Source of the DNA: Phascolarctobacterium sp. ET69 | Lineage (GTDB): Bacteria; Bacillota; Negativicutes; Acidaminococcales; Acidaminococcaceae | DNA length: 64,000 bases | Assembly: GCF_023336935.1 (NCBI RefSeq) | Contig: NZ_JAMBLR010000002.1 | Coordinates: 62,001-126,000, forward strand | Direction of reading: 5' to 3' | Part shown: in pieces, positions 52,073 through 60,640 of the stretch | Layout of the letters: every line of letters begins with the position of its first letter | Numbering within the stretch: the first letter of the stretch is position 1 | The notes under the pieces: model-generated | Told to the model about the DNA's origin: nothing | Database searches by the model: none | The model's input: the letters and a program-made list of their open reading frames with translations, nothing else | Made by a program: the position numbers and the translations under genes

Positions 52073-53161
52073 TTAGGCACTTTGGGCAGGGTGCGGCAAC
52101 ATAATAATTTTTCTGTTTTTAGCTGATTCCACGCTCTCGTCCAATAATGTTCCGCCAATGCGTTCCAGTTCCGTTGCTCGGTTATAATCCGCTACGTCCT
52201 GCGAACTTCTTGTAACGGCGTTAACCAAACCGTACTGGGTAAATTCACCGGCCATGATGAAGTGGCGCAGAATAGATGCCCTCTCATTTTTGTTTAATAC
52301 ATACCTGTCGCCGAGTACTTCTACCGTCTGTACCGGGTCATCACCTGTTTTAAGGTTCTTTGCCATGCGCAGCTTATTGACGGTAAGCATGAACTTTGTT
52401 TCATCAACGGCAGCACTTACAATGTCCTGCACTTTCATAAAATAGGCTTTATCGTCCTGGGCAAGCGTGGCGTCACTGTAAAGCTCGTAAGCGTTATCGG
52501 TATCTTCAACCTGCCTGCCGGTGTGGTATTTTTTATGGGCAAGGTCTTTGCTGATTAAACCGTTTTTGCAAACCAAACGGTATACCAACGGCTCTACCTT
52601 TAACGCTCCTAAACCGATTTCACTGTTGGACACTACAAAACCTGCTTGAACAATATCGCCGGGCACGATTTCTGTTTTCATGGTTTTGTTGATGACCTTT
52701 AAGTAGAGATGTGTTTCCGTTACATCACAGCTTGCAATCTCACAGCCTTTCATAGCTGCAATAACGGGCAGCACATGGTCTACCAGTTCCAGATTATCCA
52801 GCCTGCGGTAACGGTCGCTTAAAAAGGCACGCAGCTTACCGTCCAAAGTGCGGAGCATACGTTTCTCCGGCGTGGTATTAAGCCAGCTGTTGATATTGCT
52901 GTCGAGCAGCGCAGGATTTTCCTGGCGCATACGCTCATAATACTTGTATGGAATACCCAAGCGGTCGGCAATCTGCCTGTGGGCGATTTCGGAAATACGG
53001 TAGCTTAGCTTATCGCTATCTGTTGCAACGGTGAGCATACTTAACCCATTTACCGAATTAACGGTAATACTGCGGGTATCGGCAATTAAATCCTTGCGTG
53101 CAGCCCTTTGACGTTCCAGTTCCCCATAAAGATTTTGAATAGTTTTGATTCCCTGTTTCAT
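52073..53161 (-). CDS. DUF932 domain-containing protein
   Basis: The protein has 362 residues and matches the phage/plasmid-like DUF932 family: LSYRISEIAHRQIADRLGIPYKYYERM, then LRAFLSDRYRRLDNLELV and LVCKNGLISKD. The family is almost always carried by plasmids, phages and integrative elements; its function is unknown. AGGAGGAAC precedes ATG 53161. Two hairpins lie between it and the GTPase gene upstream. Confidence 0.88.
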   Translation of the reverse strand: MKQGIKTIQNLYGELERQRAARKDLIADTRSITVNSVNGLSMLTVATDSDKLSYRISEIAHRQIADRLGIPYKYYERMRQENPALLDSNINSWLNTTPEKRMLRTLDGKLRAFLSDRYRRLDNLELVDHVLPVIAAMKGCEIASCDVTETHLYLKVINKTMKTEIVPGDIVQAGFVVSNSEIGLGALKVEPLVYRLVCKNGLISKDLAHKKYHTGRQVEDTDNAYELYSDATLAQDDKAYFMKVQDIVSAAVDETKFMLTVNKLRMAKNLKTGDDPVQTVEVLGDRYVLNKNERASILRHFIMAGEFTQYGLVNAVTRSSQDVADYNRATELERIGGTLLDESVESAKNRKIIMLPHPAQSA

Positions 53162-53204
53162 AGTTAGTTCCTCCTAAGTTTTATTTATTAGATTTACTTA
53201 TATA

Positions 53205-53240
53205 TAAAAATAACGGCAGTCCAAAGCAAGGCTGCCGTTA
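53205..53240 (-). terminator. Intrinsic terminator in the DUF932 leader
   Basis: On the minus strand TAACGGCAG-N12-CTGCCGTTA is followed by a T-rich run, 45 bases before the DUF932 start. Confidence 0.75.
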
Positions 53241-53254
53241 GGATTTTTGAATAT

Positions 53255-53352
53255 AGAAAAGCCGCTGACATTGCTATCAGCGGCTCATTTCTATGTTCCC
53301 TATGTTCCTTCGCAAGGGCTTCTGTGGCGGACACAGAGCTTGCAAGTTTATT
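53255..53352 (-). ncRNA. Repeated structured RNA candidate, copy A
   Basis: On the minus strand, an AT-rich promoter-like stretch (TATAAC at 53357-53362) is followed by a nested stem, GCAAG/CTTGC enclosing CTGTG/CACAG, then AACATAGGGAACATAG, then a terminator (GCCGCTGA/TCAGCGGC, TTTT). Copies B and C share this order. Differences among the copies show no codon bias, which argues against a small protein. Confidence 0.55.
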
Positions 53353-53397
53353 CATAGTTATAATATATCATTGAAAATTTGAAGTATAACAGAAGCT

Positions 53398-53522
53398 GTT
53401 CCGACTCCAGTTCCAATAAAGCAAAAACTTATTTTATACATTTTTTAGTCTTTATTACTACTGTAATACCCATAAAACTATAATAAAAATAGTTTTATTA
53501 TTACCGGAACTGGAACCGGAAC
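53398..53522. repeat. GTTCC triple-repeat inverted module, copy A
   Basis: GTTCCGACTCCAGTTCC (53398-53414) faces GGAACTGGAACCGGAAC (53506-53522); the arms match at 15 of 17 positions. Each has a 6-base period. An AT-rich hairpin lies between. It looks like a binding array for a dimeric protein. Confidence 0.65.
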
Positions 53523-53534
53523 AAAAATATACTA

Positions 53535-54233
53535 TTATTTAAAAAATAAACTTCGTCTACAAGTAGGCATATTATCAATAATAAAATCAAATAATTTATC
53601 GATATTCCAACTATACTGTGCTGAATAATAAACAGGTTTTAATATATTTACACCAGTAGCTTCTCGTACCCTCCTTTGTATAGACAATGCTTGATTTTCT
53701 AAAAAAGCATATAATTCAGCGTCAGGCGCATTGAAAGAATGATTCCAATGATAACCTTTCATTGCAAAATCTGCCTGGTTAATGGCAACTAATATTCTGT
53801 CGCGTTGAATATTTGGAACAATGACCTCATTCAATAAAGTATAAGTAGTTCCCATATCTCTATTTCCACCTTCAATAATAACTAATACCATATCAATCCA
53901 ACCATATCTTTGTTGGTCAGGATTAGTTACATAAACTTTATACAGAAGGTCAACCAGCTTCTTTTTATGAACCTGGTCTTTTGCTATGCCATCGCCTAAA
54001 CCAGGGGTATCCCAAAGTCTGAACGCATCATTTAATGAATAGGAATCCAGTTCCATTGTTTCCGGGTCAACACCATCGCCTACTTTAGCAACATTTTTTT
54101 GAAAAAAAGCATTTAACGTTGTAGATTTTCCAGCTCCAGTTACACCTGTAACCATTACATCCAATGGACGTATATTCATTTTACTCAGGTTATTTTCAAT
54201 ATCATTAGTTCTATATGAGCTAAAATCTATCAC
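53535..54233 (-). CDS. Small TRAFAC-class GTPase (second of a pair)
   Basis: The protein has 232 residues. G1 is GVTGAGKST (30-38), G3 WDTPGLGDG (75-78 DTPG), and G4 INQAD (about 152). It resembles the YfjP/AIG1-like group of dynamin-related GTPases that bind membranes or sense stress. The start is a GTG at 54233 after GGGAG. It is a clear paralogue of the neighbour at 54267 but lacks that protein's glycine-rich tail, so the two may work together as unequal partners. Confidence 0.85.
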   Translation of the reverse strand: MIDFSSYRTNDIENNLSKMNIRPLDVMVTGVTGAGKSTTLNAFFQKNVAKVGDGVDPETMELDSYSLNDAFRLWDTPGLGDGIAKDQVHKKKLVDLLYKVYVTNPDQQRYGWIDMVLVIIEGGNRDMGTTYTLLNEVIVPNIQRDRILVAINQADFAMKGYHWNHSFNAPDAELYAFLENQALSIQRRVREATGVNILKPVYYSAQYSWNIDKLFDFIIDNMPTCRRSLFFK

Positions 54234-54266
54234 ACCATATTACTCCCTTTATAACTAAAATTATTT

Positions 54267-55253
54267 TTAGCTAAATAGCCCTTTAACAAATCCAACTACA
54301 CCACCAATTACACCGCCAACTACTTTTCCTATTCTTCTACCGCTTTCACCAAAAACAGAACCTATTGCTCCACCAATATCGGCACCTTCGGCAGCACAGT
54401 CTTTAACTGTTTCCCACATAGATTTAGATATTTCTTCACTATAATTTTTCAAATCATCATTATCTTTCCACATTTCTTGGTTTTGATTGATGTTTTCAAT
54501 GTACGCCAACCTTTTTTGTTTGGGCGTAAATTTAATAATATAATATAAAAGTTTTGACAAATTATACGGCTTGTTTTGTTCCTTGCCTTCTTCTTTAAAT
54601 CCGGCACAATAATAAATAGGGTCTACATCTACACCCGTTCCTTCCTTGATTCTCCGTTTTACAGAGGTAACTTTTTCTTCAAGAAACTCTACTAAGCGTG
54701 GTTCCGGTTTATTTTCTTGATGATTCCAATAATGACCCTTCATTGCTACATCTGCCTGATTTATAGCAACAAGAATCCTATTTTCTTTATCTTCTCCAAG
54801 ATTAGGAATAATTACACTATTAATCAATTCATAAGACGTACCTAAATCTCTTGAACTGCCATCCAAAATAACTAATACTAAATCTATAAGCAGATTACCA
54901 TTTTCGTCACGCTCATTAAGTTTTTTTATAATATTTTTAGCATGACGGTTATCCGCTTCTTTTCCATCACCAAGCCCCGGACTATCCCAAAGAATTAGAT
55001 TTTCTAATTCATACTTTTGTATGTCCATTGTTTCTGGGTCTACGCCAACGCCGACCTTTGCCTTTTCTGCGTTAAATAATGCGTTGATAGTAGAACTTTT
55101 ACCACAGCCAGTTGCGCCTGTAATCATTAAGTTGATTTTTTGTTCTTTTAATTTCAAGAAATTTTTCATCAACTTATTTTTTTCGACATCCGGTATATTA
55201 GCATTCATGATGTCAGATTCCATTGCTTCCAAAACAGTTTTTTCTTTTTCCAT
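54267..55253 (-). CDS. GTPase with glycine-zipper C-terminal tail (first of a pair)
   Basis: The protein has 328 residues. G1 is GATGCGKSS (46-54), G3 WDSPGLGDG (90-93 DSPG), and G4 INQAD (about 163). After a helical segment the C-terminus is a glycine-rich amphipathic stretch, GADIGGAIGSVFGESGRRIG then VVGGVIGGVVGFVKGLF, which could insert into a membrane or self-associate. GGAGG precedes ATG 55253. It follows the XRE gene by 25 bases, so the regulator and both GTPases form a short operon. Confidence 0.86.
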   Translation of the reverse strand: MEKEKTVLEAMESDIMNANIPDVEKNKLMKNFLKLKEQKINLMITGATGCGKSSTINALFNAEKAKVGVGVDPETMDIQKYELENLILWDSPGLGDGKEADNRHAKNIIKKLNERDENGNLLIDLVLVILDGSSRDLGTSYELINSVIIPNLGEDKENRILVAINQADVAMKGHYWNHQENKPEPRLVEFLEEKVTSVKRRIKEGTGVDVDPIYYCAGFKEEGKEQNKPYNLSKLLYYIIKFTPKQKRLAYIENINQNQEMWKDNDDLKNYSEEISKSMWETVKDCAAEGADIGGAIGSVFGESGRRIGKVVGGVIGGVVGFVKGLFS

Positions 55254-55277
55254 AATAACGCCTCCTCTTAATTTAAA

Positions 55278-55496
55278 TCATTCTTTTATTATTTCGCACA
55301 CATCTACATCTAATGCCTGAGCGATAAGCAAAAGCGTTGTAAAAGGCAGGTTCTTTGCATATTTGCCATGCTCGATTTTAGACAAATAAGACGCAGATAT
55401 ACCTGCTTTTTCTGCCAGCTGTTCCTGTGTCATGCTTTTAAGCATTCTGTAATAAACGATTTTAGCGCCTATTTGTTTATAACGCATAGCAAACAT
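55278..55496 (-). CDS. XRE family regulator, copy 1 (identical to the gene at 62747)
   Basis: The protein has 72 residues, one Cro/CI-type helix-turn-helix (SMTQEQLAEKAGISASYLSKIEHGKYAKN). ATG 55496 follows GGAGG. The deduced protein is identical to the one at 62747-62965. It heads the GTPase pair and faces a set of palindromes just upstream, which fits a self-limiting repressor. Confidence 0.88.
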   Translation of the reverse strand: MFAMRYKQIGAKIVYYRMLKSMTQEQLAEKAGISASYLSKIEHGKYAKNLPFTTLLLIAQALDVDVCEIIKE

Positions 55497-55533
55497 GGTC
55501 AAATCCTCCTTTCTTTATTATCCTACTTTATAA

Positions 55534-55578
55534 AGCACTTTGTGCTGCTTGCTAGGCAACTACTTGCCTGATAGGCAA
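55534..55578. promoter_or_regulatory. Palindromic operator set upstream of XRE copy 1
   Basis: AGCAC-TTT-GTGCT (55534-55546), TTGC-TAG-GCAA (55549-55559) and TTGCCT-GAT-AGGCAA (55564-55578) lie in series before the XRE start. They are likely XRE binding sites. Confidence 0.6.
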
Positions 55579-55620
55579 GACAACGCATTTTTAAGCAGTT
55601 TTATGAAATTACAAGGCAAA

Positions 55621-55719
55621 ATAAAGAAGCCGCTGACATTTCTGCCTGCGGCTTCTTTCTACGTTCCCTATATTCCTTTGCAAGGGCTTCTGTGGCGGAC
55701 ACAGAGCTTGCAAGTTATT
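55621..55719 (-). ncRNA. Repeated structured RNA candidate, copy B
   Basis: It has the same order as copy A: GCAAG/CTTGC around CTGTG/CACAG, a spacer with TAGGGAACGTAG, and a terminator stem AAGAAGCCGC/GCGGCTTCTT. It ends about 125 bases before the XRE start, so it may be a leader of that operon or a free small RNA. Confidence 0.55.
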
Positions 55720-55764
55720 CATAGTTATAATATATAATTGAAAAATTGAATTATAACAGAAGCT

Positions 55765-55889
55765 GTTCCAGTTTCTGTTCCAATAGAGTGAAAAACTTAT
55801 TTTATATATTTTTAAGTTCTTATTCCTACCTTAATACTCATAAAACTATAATAAAAATAGTTTACTATTACCTGAACTAGAACCAGAAC
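55765..55889. repeat. GTTCC triple-repeat inverted module, copy B
   Basis: GTTCCAGTTTCTGTTCC (55765-55781) faces TGAACTAGAACCAGAAC (55873-55889). Arm spacing equals that of copy A; the arms are more degenerate but keep the GTTC core words. Confidence 0.6.
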
Positions 55890-55903
55890 ACAAAATTAAT
55901 AAA

Positions 55904-57565
55904 TTACCAAAATTTTAATATATCAGGAACTCTTGGCTTTATAGCATTCCAGCCATGTTTCAGGGCACCTCCAATATCGCCATCAAGCAAACAATCTACG
56001 GCCTTTCCACCTTCTTTAAGGCGATAACAAGCATCTTCTACAACACTGCCTATTGCTTTTTTAGCTAATGTTTTAGCAGCTTTGCCAACAGCTTTAACTC
56101 CTTCATAAACTTTTTCGCCAACTACACTGCCAGCCATTCCTCCGGCAATCATGCCGGCAATACCGGCAGCAGCAAGCCCAATGGGATTAGTTACTGTTGC
56201 AAAAGCTGCAACGGCAGCACCTGCCGCACCGCCTTTAAAAGCACCAAAAGTGCTGCCAAAGGAACTGCACGTTACCCTGCCCATAGCATCCGCACCTTGG
56301 GTGGCAGTCATTTCACCATTGGCTACTTTCCATAAAACCTTAGCATTTTCTATCGCAGCACAGCCAACTGCTACTATACCGGTATTGCCAATAGTTTTCG
56401 GCAGCATTTTTAACGCGCCCTTCTCAACACCGACTTTAATAGCTGCTGCCGCACTAACTTTTGCGCCAGTATCAACACCTGTGCAAACGGCAAGTTTCAT
56501 TGTTTCAGCCGGTTCAATTTCTTTGCCTTGTATCAATTTAGCGGCAGTATCAATACCGGCAGTTAAAACAGCAGCACCGGCGCCTGCATAAACAGCCTGC
56601 CTGCCAATGTTATAAGCAAGTTCCTTGGTATTATAGCTGTTCCAAGTGTCTTTTTTCGGAAGCCTGCCTTTTTCCTGTGCCCGTTCTTCCATTTTTAAAG
56701 CTTCTTTTTTGCTCAACGGGTCAGAAGCTACATCACCTGTTTTATCGTCCCCGCCGATTTTATCTATTACTGTTTTAGACGGCATTTTCTCTGCAACAGC
56801 GTCACGCTGGCCTTCCGGCACAAGTGCGCGCTGGCTTCTGTAATCGCCTTTGCCAAGCAGCCTTACCGTAGCGTCTGCGTCTTTGCCAAATTTTACCTGT
56901 ATGCGCTCTACAACTTTGCCGTTTTGGCTCATGTCTTTTATCAATAAATCTACGGAATTTTTGGCATAAGCCTGACCTTCCGGACGTAAAACCTCCGCCC
57001 TTAACGAGCTGCCTTGCAGTACGGCGTTTCTGTTAAAAGCATTCGCATGGTATTGTTCGGCAATAAACCCATGCAAATTAGGATTCTGGCTTACTGCACC
57101 GCTTTTATTTAAAATAGCCATTACCATTTCACGGTTATTTTGTGCCAATACTTCGTCTATATTGGAAAGGTATTCACCGAACTGCGCTACTTCCATGCCG
57201 GTACATGCTTCGGAAATTTTCTTGGCTACCCATTTTTCCTTTGTACCGCCGTTATCACAAAACTCATTGATAGAAGCATAGCATTTATCCTGCTCTTTAA
57301 TGCCGTTTACAATTTCCTCTGCGTCTTTTTGTATTTCTTCATCAGATTTTTCCGGAAGTTCTTCTTTTAACGTACCTTTTAGCCAGTCAATGTCGCTTAA
57401 ACTTTCTGCCTTTTGGTCATAAGACCGGCTAAATTTTTCCATCAGCGGCAGAAGTACTTTAGTATCATTTTCCGCCAGTTCTTCTTCCGTTGCCATCAGC
57501 GCCTTACATTCTTCGGCAACTTTAACATCATCTTTTACTTCCAATTCTTTAGAAGCCATTTGCAT
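55904..57565 (-). CDS. Nuclease-like protein with glycine-rich membrane-type C-terminus
   Basis: The protein has 553 residues and no family I can name. After a charged helical region (1-160), HGFIAEQYHANAFN (Glu170), SVDLLIKD (Asp206) and RIQVKFGKDA (Gln223, Lys225) follow the E-D-QxK order of PD-(D/E)XK restriction-type nucleases. The C-terminal half has hydrophobic glycine and alanine-rich stretches (AVYAGAGAAVLTAGIDTAA; IGLAAAGIAGMIAGGMAGSVVG) like glycine zippers or colicin-type helices. Cleavage of DNA and membrane insertion are both possible; each is inferred. GGAGGG precedes ATG 57565, 14 bases after the AAA+ gene. Confidence 0.78.
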   Translation of the reverse strand: MQMASKELEVKDDVKVAEECKALMATEEELAENDTKVLLPLMEKFSRSYDQKAESLSDIDWLKGTLKEELPEKSDEEIQKDAEEIVNGIKEQDKCYASINEFCDNGGTKEKWVAKKISEACTGMEVAQFGEYLSNIDEVLAQNNREMVMAILNKSGAVSQNPNLHGFIAEQYHANAFNRNAVLQGSSLRAEVLRPEGQAYAKNSVDLLIKDMSQNGKVVERIQVKFGKDADATVRLLGKGDYRSQRALVPEGQRDAVAEKMPSKTVIDKIGGDDKTGDVASDPLSKKEALKMEERAQEKGRLPKKDTWNSYNTKELAYNIGRQAVYAGAGAAVLTAGIDTAAKLIQGKEIEPAETMKLAVCTGVDTGAKVSAAAAIKVGVEKGALKMLPKTIGNTGIVAVGCAAIENAKVLWKVANGEMTATQGADAMGRVTCSSFGSTFGAFKGGAAGAAVAAFATVTNPIGLAAAGIAGMIAGGMAGSVVGEKVYEGVKAVGKAAKTLAKKAIGSVVEDACYRLKEGGKAVDCLLDGDIGGALKHGWNAIKPRVPDILKFW

Positions 57566-57579
57566 TTCTATCCCTCCTT

Positions 57580-59070
57580 TTAGCAGGACGCATTTTTAAA
57601 CTTGCATTCCGTATATTTTTTCTTCATCTCGTCAATGGATTTTTTCATAATCTCCGTAAGAGAATGTGTATTTTTGATAGCTCTTTTAATATCGTCAAGT
57701 TCCAGCTTATCCTTGCCGTTGGCAAAAGCGTCCTCAACTGCGTCTTTTACTACACCTTCAATATCAGCGCCGCTGTACCCGTTGGTCTCTTTAGCTAAAG
57801 CATCGATATTAATGTTTTTTAAATCAGCAGGGCGTCGCTTGCCGATATGAATTTCAAATATTTTTTTGCGTTCTTCGATATTCGGCAAATCCACATAAAA
57901 AATTTCATCAAAACGCCCTTTACGCAAAAGTTCTGGCGGCATTTTGGTAATATCGTTAGCCGTTGCCACAACAAAGGCAAGGCTCTTTTTCTCTTGCAGC
58001 CAGGTCAAAAATGTGCCGAAAAGGCGGGTAGTAACTTCTGCCGCTCCGCCGCTGCCGCCGATACCAGCAAAAGCTTTTTCCATTTCGTCAATCCATAAAA
58101 CGCAGGGAGCAATGCTGTCAGCAAGGGCAAGCGCTTTGCGCATATTGGCTTCCGATTCGCCTACATATTTGCCAAGCAAACGGCCCATGTCCATACGCAG
58201 AAGCGGCACTTCAAAAAGCTTGGCAGCTGCTTTGGCATTAAGAGATTTACCGCAGCCCGGCATACCGGCAATCAACACGCCTTTAGGTGCGTCTACACCA
58301 AACTGCTGTGCCGCACCGATATTTTTAAATATTTTTGCTTTGCGCTCCAGCCACTCTTTAAGGTTCTCCAGCCCGCCAATATCGTCAACGCTTTCAGTTA
58401 CCTGCACCATTTCCAAAATACCGGATTTTTTAATTACCTGCTGTTTCTGCTCAAAAACAAGTTCCAGGTCACTCTTATACAATTCGCCGTTGCCGGTAAT
58501 GGCAAGAGCTAAAATATTTTGAATTTCGGTATCTGAAAGCCCTTTAAAGCTGTTGACCAGTTCGTTTAAAAATTCATTGGTAGGCTTGGTAATACCCTGT
58601 TCATCAATAAAGCTTAAAATAATTTGGCGTATTTCCGCTTCGCTTACAGGGTCAAGTTCCAAAATGGTAACGTAGCTTTCAATTTCTTTTGGTATTACGC
58701 ATACCGGAGAAACAATTACCACATTACAGCCAAGCCCGTTTAAAGATTCCAAAGCAAATTTTTTTAATAAGGCTATTACCTGCGGGTCTTCAAGGTAGGG
58801 GTGAATATCTTTTAAAACGATGATTTTTTCTTCAAAGGCTTCTTCATCAACATTGATATGGTTTAAGGTTTGCAGTATGCTCTGTTCCGGTTCACGGACA
58901 TTATCTTTCATATCCCAAAAGCCGTCAGCGGCGCTCCATTCGATAATGCCACGGTTATCAGCAGTTTCCTGTATTAAAGCATCGCATTTTTCAGCTTCGG
59001 CAGAGTTCAGATAGATAATTGGAAACCCTGCATCTATATAGCGTTTAAACTTTTCACGCATTGTAAGCAT
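57580..59070 (-). CDS. AAA+ ATPase of the Ycf46/SpoVK/FtsH-like type
   Basis: The protein has 496 residues. A degenerate N-terminal P-loop-like domain (1-215, with [16 protein letters not shown]) precedes the active AAA+ module: GMPGCGKS (269-276), VLWIDEME (Walker B, 324-330), a pore-loop-like LLGKYVGES, and [21 protein letters not shown] with sensor and Arg-finger residues. This layout matches Ycf46-type ATPases, which remodel proteins. No protease domain is fused. It lies between the TerB-like and nuclease-like genes and probably powers the assembly. Confidence 0.9.
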   Translation of the reverse strand: MLTMREKFKRYIDAGFPIIYLNSAEAEKCDALIQETADNRGIIEWSAADGFWDMKDNVREPEQSILQTLNHINVDEEAFEEKIIVLKDIHPYLEDPQVIALLKKFALESLNGLGCNVVIVSPVCVIPKEIESYVTILELDPVSEAEIRQIILSFIDEQGITKPTNEFLNELVNSFKGLSDTEIQNILALAITGNGELYKSDLELVFEQKQQVIKKSGILEMVQVTESVDDIGGLENLKEWLERKAKIFKNIGAAQQFGVDAPKGVLIAGMPGCGKSLNAKAAAKLFEVPLLRMDMGRLLGKYVGESEANMRKALALADSIAPCVLWIDEMEKAFAGIGGSGGAAEVTTRLFGTFLTWLQEKKSLAFVVATANDITKMPPELLRKGRFDEIFYVDLPNIEERKKIFEIHIGKRRPADLKNINIDALAKETNGYSGADIEGVVKDAVEDAFANGKDKLELDDIKRAIKNTHSLTEIMKKSIDEMKKKYTECKFKNASC

Positions 59071-59132
59071 AGTATCAGCTCCTAATAATTCAAATTTGTT
59101 TTATTAGCGTTTGACATAATTAAAATGTTCCA

Positions 59133-59777
59133 TTATTTATGTTTAAAAAACTTATTTGCTTCAGGTGTCTTAAATTCAAGCGGCATGGTTTCACTGAACC
59201 TATTACCGTCAAGTAAATACTTCACGGCAGCAACCCAATCTGACATCATATCTTCTGTAAAACCAAGCATATATGCCAAGTCAGAAATCATGTTTATTTC
59301 GTTATTGTAGAATGATTCATCAATTGTTGCTATAAGTAGTGCCCAAAAAATCATTCCGCCTCTTATTTTATAGCTGTCAAAATCTACTTTTTCTTCACTT
59401 ACACGAGGCTTATCTGCAAGTAATGCTTGCATGAGCCCCAAAATTCCACTATTTGCTTCATAAAATATTTGGCAAGCGCAAAATTGACTTTTTCTTAAAT
59501 TCATCATTGTTTGCCCTAATTTGTTAACTTGAGGTCCTCTAATTTCTGAATTTGACAAAAAACACACATCATAAACTTGTTTTATGTAAGGATTATTTAA
59601 ATAATTATCTAATTTGCTATCATCAAGAATTGGCAAACAAAAAGGCATAGCAGCATATCCGTTCCCAAGAATTGTATTTTCAATGCTCATATTTGGTTTT
59701 TTAGCATAAAACCAATAGCAGGTTTCCTTTAACATTGTTTCAAATTTCGCTAATTTTACTTCACTTACATTTTCCAT
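59133..59777 (-). CDS. TerB-like protein, short paralogue
   Basis: The protein has 214 residues. Residues about 140-200 (FWALLIATIDESFYNNEINMIS, then GFTEDMMSDWVAAVKYLLDGN) look like the metal-binding helical TerB fold, and the last nine residues EANKFFKHK equal those of the gene at 60641. The N-terminal 130 residues are helical and unassigned. AGGAGG precedes ATG 59777. TerB-like domains recur in stress and phage-response clusters. Confidence 0.72.
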   Translation of the reverse strand: MENVSEVKLAKFETMLKETCYWFYAKKPNMSIENTILGNGYAAMPFCLPILDDSKLDNYLNNPYIKQVYDVCFLSNSEIRGPQVNKLGQTMMNLRKSQFCACQIFYEANSGILGLMQALLADKPRVSEEKVDFDSYKIRGGMIFWALLIATIDESFYNNEINMISDLAYMLGFTEDMMSDWVAAVKYLLDGNRFSETMPLEFKTPEANKFFKHK

Positions 59778-59789
59778 AACAAATACCTC

Positions 59790-60614
59790 CTACGCCATAC
59801 GGTCTAAATAGTTTTTAAAATAACCTTTTAAATCGCTGTTTTCTATCACATTCAGCAGCTTATCGCTTTTTATATCCGGGTTAAATTCATAACTGCCAAG
59901 CCCTTCTTCTATGCAGTTAAACAACTTTTCGCTTTGGGCGCGCTGCTCATCGTTTAAAAGAAAGTCAAAGGCGGCAGATACTTTATAACCACTGCTGATT
60001 CTTCTTTTTTTAGCTTTAGGTTTTACCGCTTCTTTGGCAACTTTAATGGTATCGCCTAAAATTTTAACACCAGTCAGTTTTATGCCCAGTTCTTCCAACG
60101 TAACTTCCGGCACCTCAGCAAACTTAACCGTAGAGTTATTTAAACCGACATAGGTTTTGTTTTTGTATTTGGCGGTTAACGTAAATTCTTTGCCCAGCAG
60201 GTATACCGTTTTGCTGCTGTCATCCTTAACCAAAGCGTTTAATTCTGCCTGATTAAACGCTACATTGCCAGCATTTTCTAAAATATTTACATCATCTGTG
60301 TATTTACGAATTTCTTCTTTCCTGTCCACCAACGCTTCTACATCTTCAGCGGTTACTGCACCGGCAGATTCTGCTTTATACTGCGCTCCAAAAATTTTGC
60401 ATACATTTTCTTCAAAATCGTCTTTGTCGCGGTCTAAAGCGTTAAGCTGCTCTGCAATGCTTGCATACCCTCTATCGTTAAGCCATTCGGTCAGCTTATT
60501 GTTAAAGTAGTATTCCAGCACTGCTTTCAAATCAAAATACTGTTTTAATTCTTCCATCGTCCTGATGTTTTGTTTTTCCGGCATATTAAGCCCAAATCTG
60601 ATTTTTCTTGCCAT
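59790..60614 (-). CDS. Hypothetical cassette protein with basic N-terminus
   Basis: The protein has 274 residues. MARKIRFGLNMPEKQNIRTMEEL and YFDLKAVLEYYFNNKLTEWLND form an N-terminal module I have seen in front of other domains in conflict-type clusters but cannot name. A beta-rich centre (TVYLLGKEFTLTAKYKNKTY) and a basic KPKAKKRRISSGYK precede a helical C-terminus. ATG 60614 follows GGGAG. It is tightly packed between the two TerB-like genes and should belong to the same complex or pathway. Confidence 0.68.
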   Translation of the reverse strand: MARKIRFGLNMPEKQNIRTMEELKQYFDLKAVLEYYFNNKLTEWLNDRGYASIAEQLNALDRDKDDFEENVCKIFGAQYKAESAGAVTAEDVEALVDRKEEIRKYTDDVNILENAGNVAFNQAELNALVKDDSSKTVYLLGKEFTLTAKYKNKTYVGLNNSTVKFAEVPEVTLEELGIKLTGVKILGDTIKVAKEAVKPKAKKRRISSGYKVSAAFDFLLNDEQRAQSEKLFNCIEEGLGSYEFNPDIKSDKLLNVIENSDLKGYFKNYLDRMA

Positions 60615-60640
60615 TATTATCAACTCCCAATCTTTTAATT

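Larger units (their letters stand above)
55280..55740. repeat. Long direct repeat, copy 1 (XRE gene plus leader)
   Basis: It matches 62749-63209: essentially identical from the end of the XRE gene to about 55610, then roughly 80-85% alike through the structured RNA module to about 55740. Seven kilobases lie between the copies. Confidence 0.85.

Noticed and set aside
53195..53356. A 53-codon minus-strand frame starting ATGAATAAA through copy A of the repeated module, with a hydrophobic end
   Set aside because: No ribosome site precedes it, the frame is shifted by one base in copies B and C, and changes between copies fall at all codon positions. The conserved features are stems and a terminator.
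55609..55722. A 37-codon minus-strand frame starting MNNLQALCP, also present in copy C
   Set aside because: Same reasons: no ribosome site, and the predicted transcript would start at or after the ATG.
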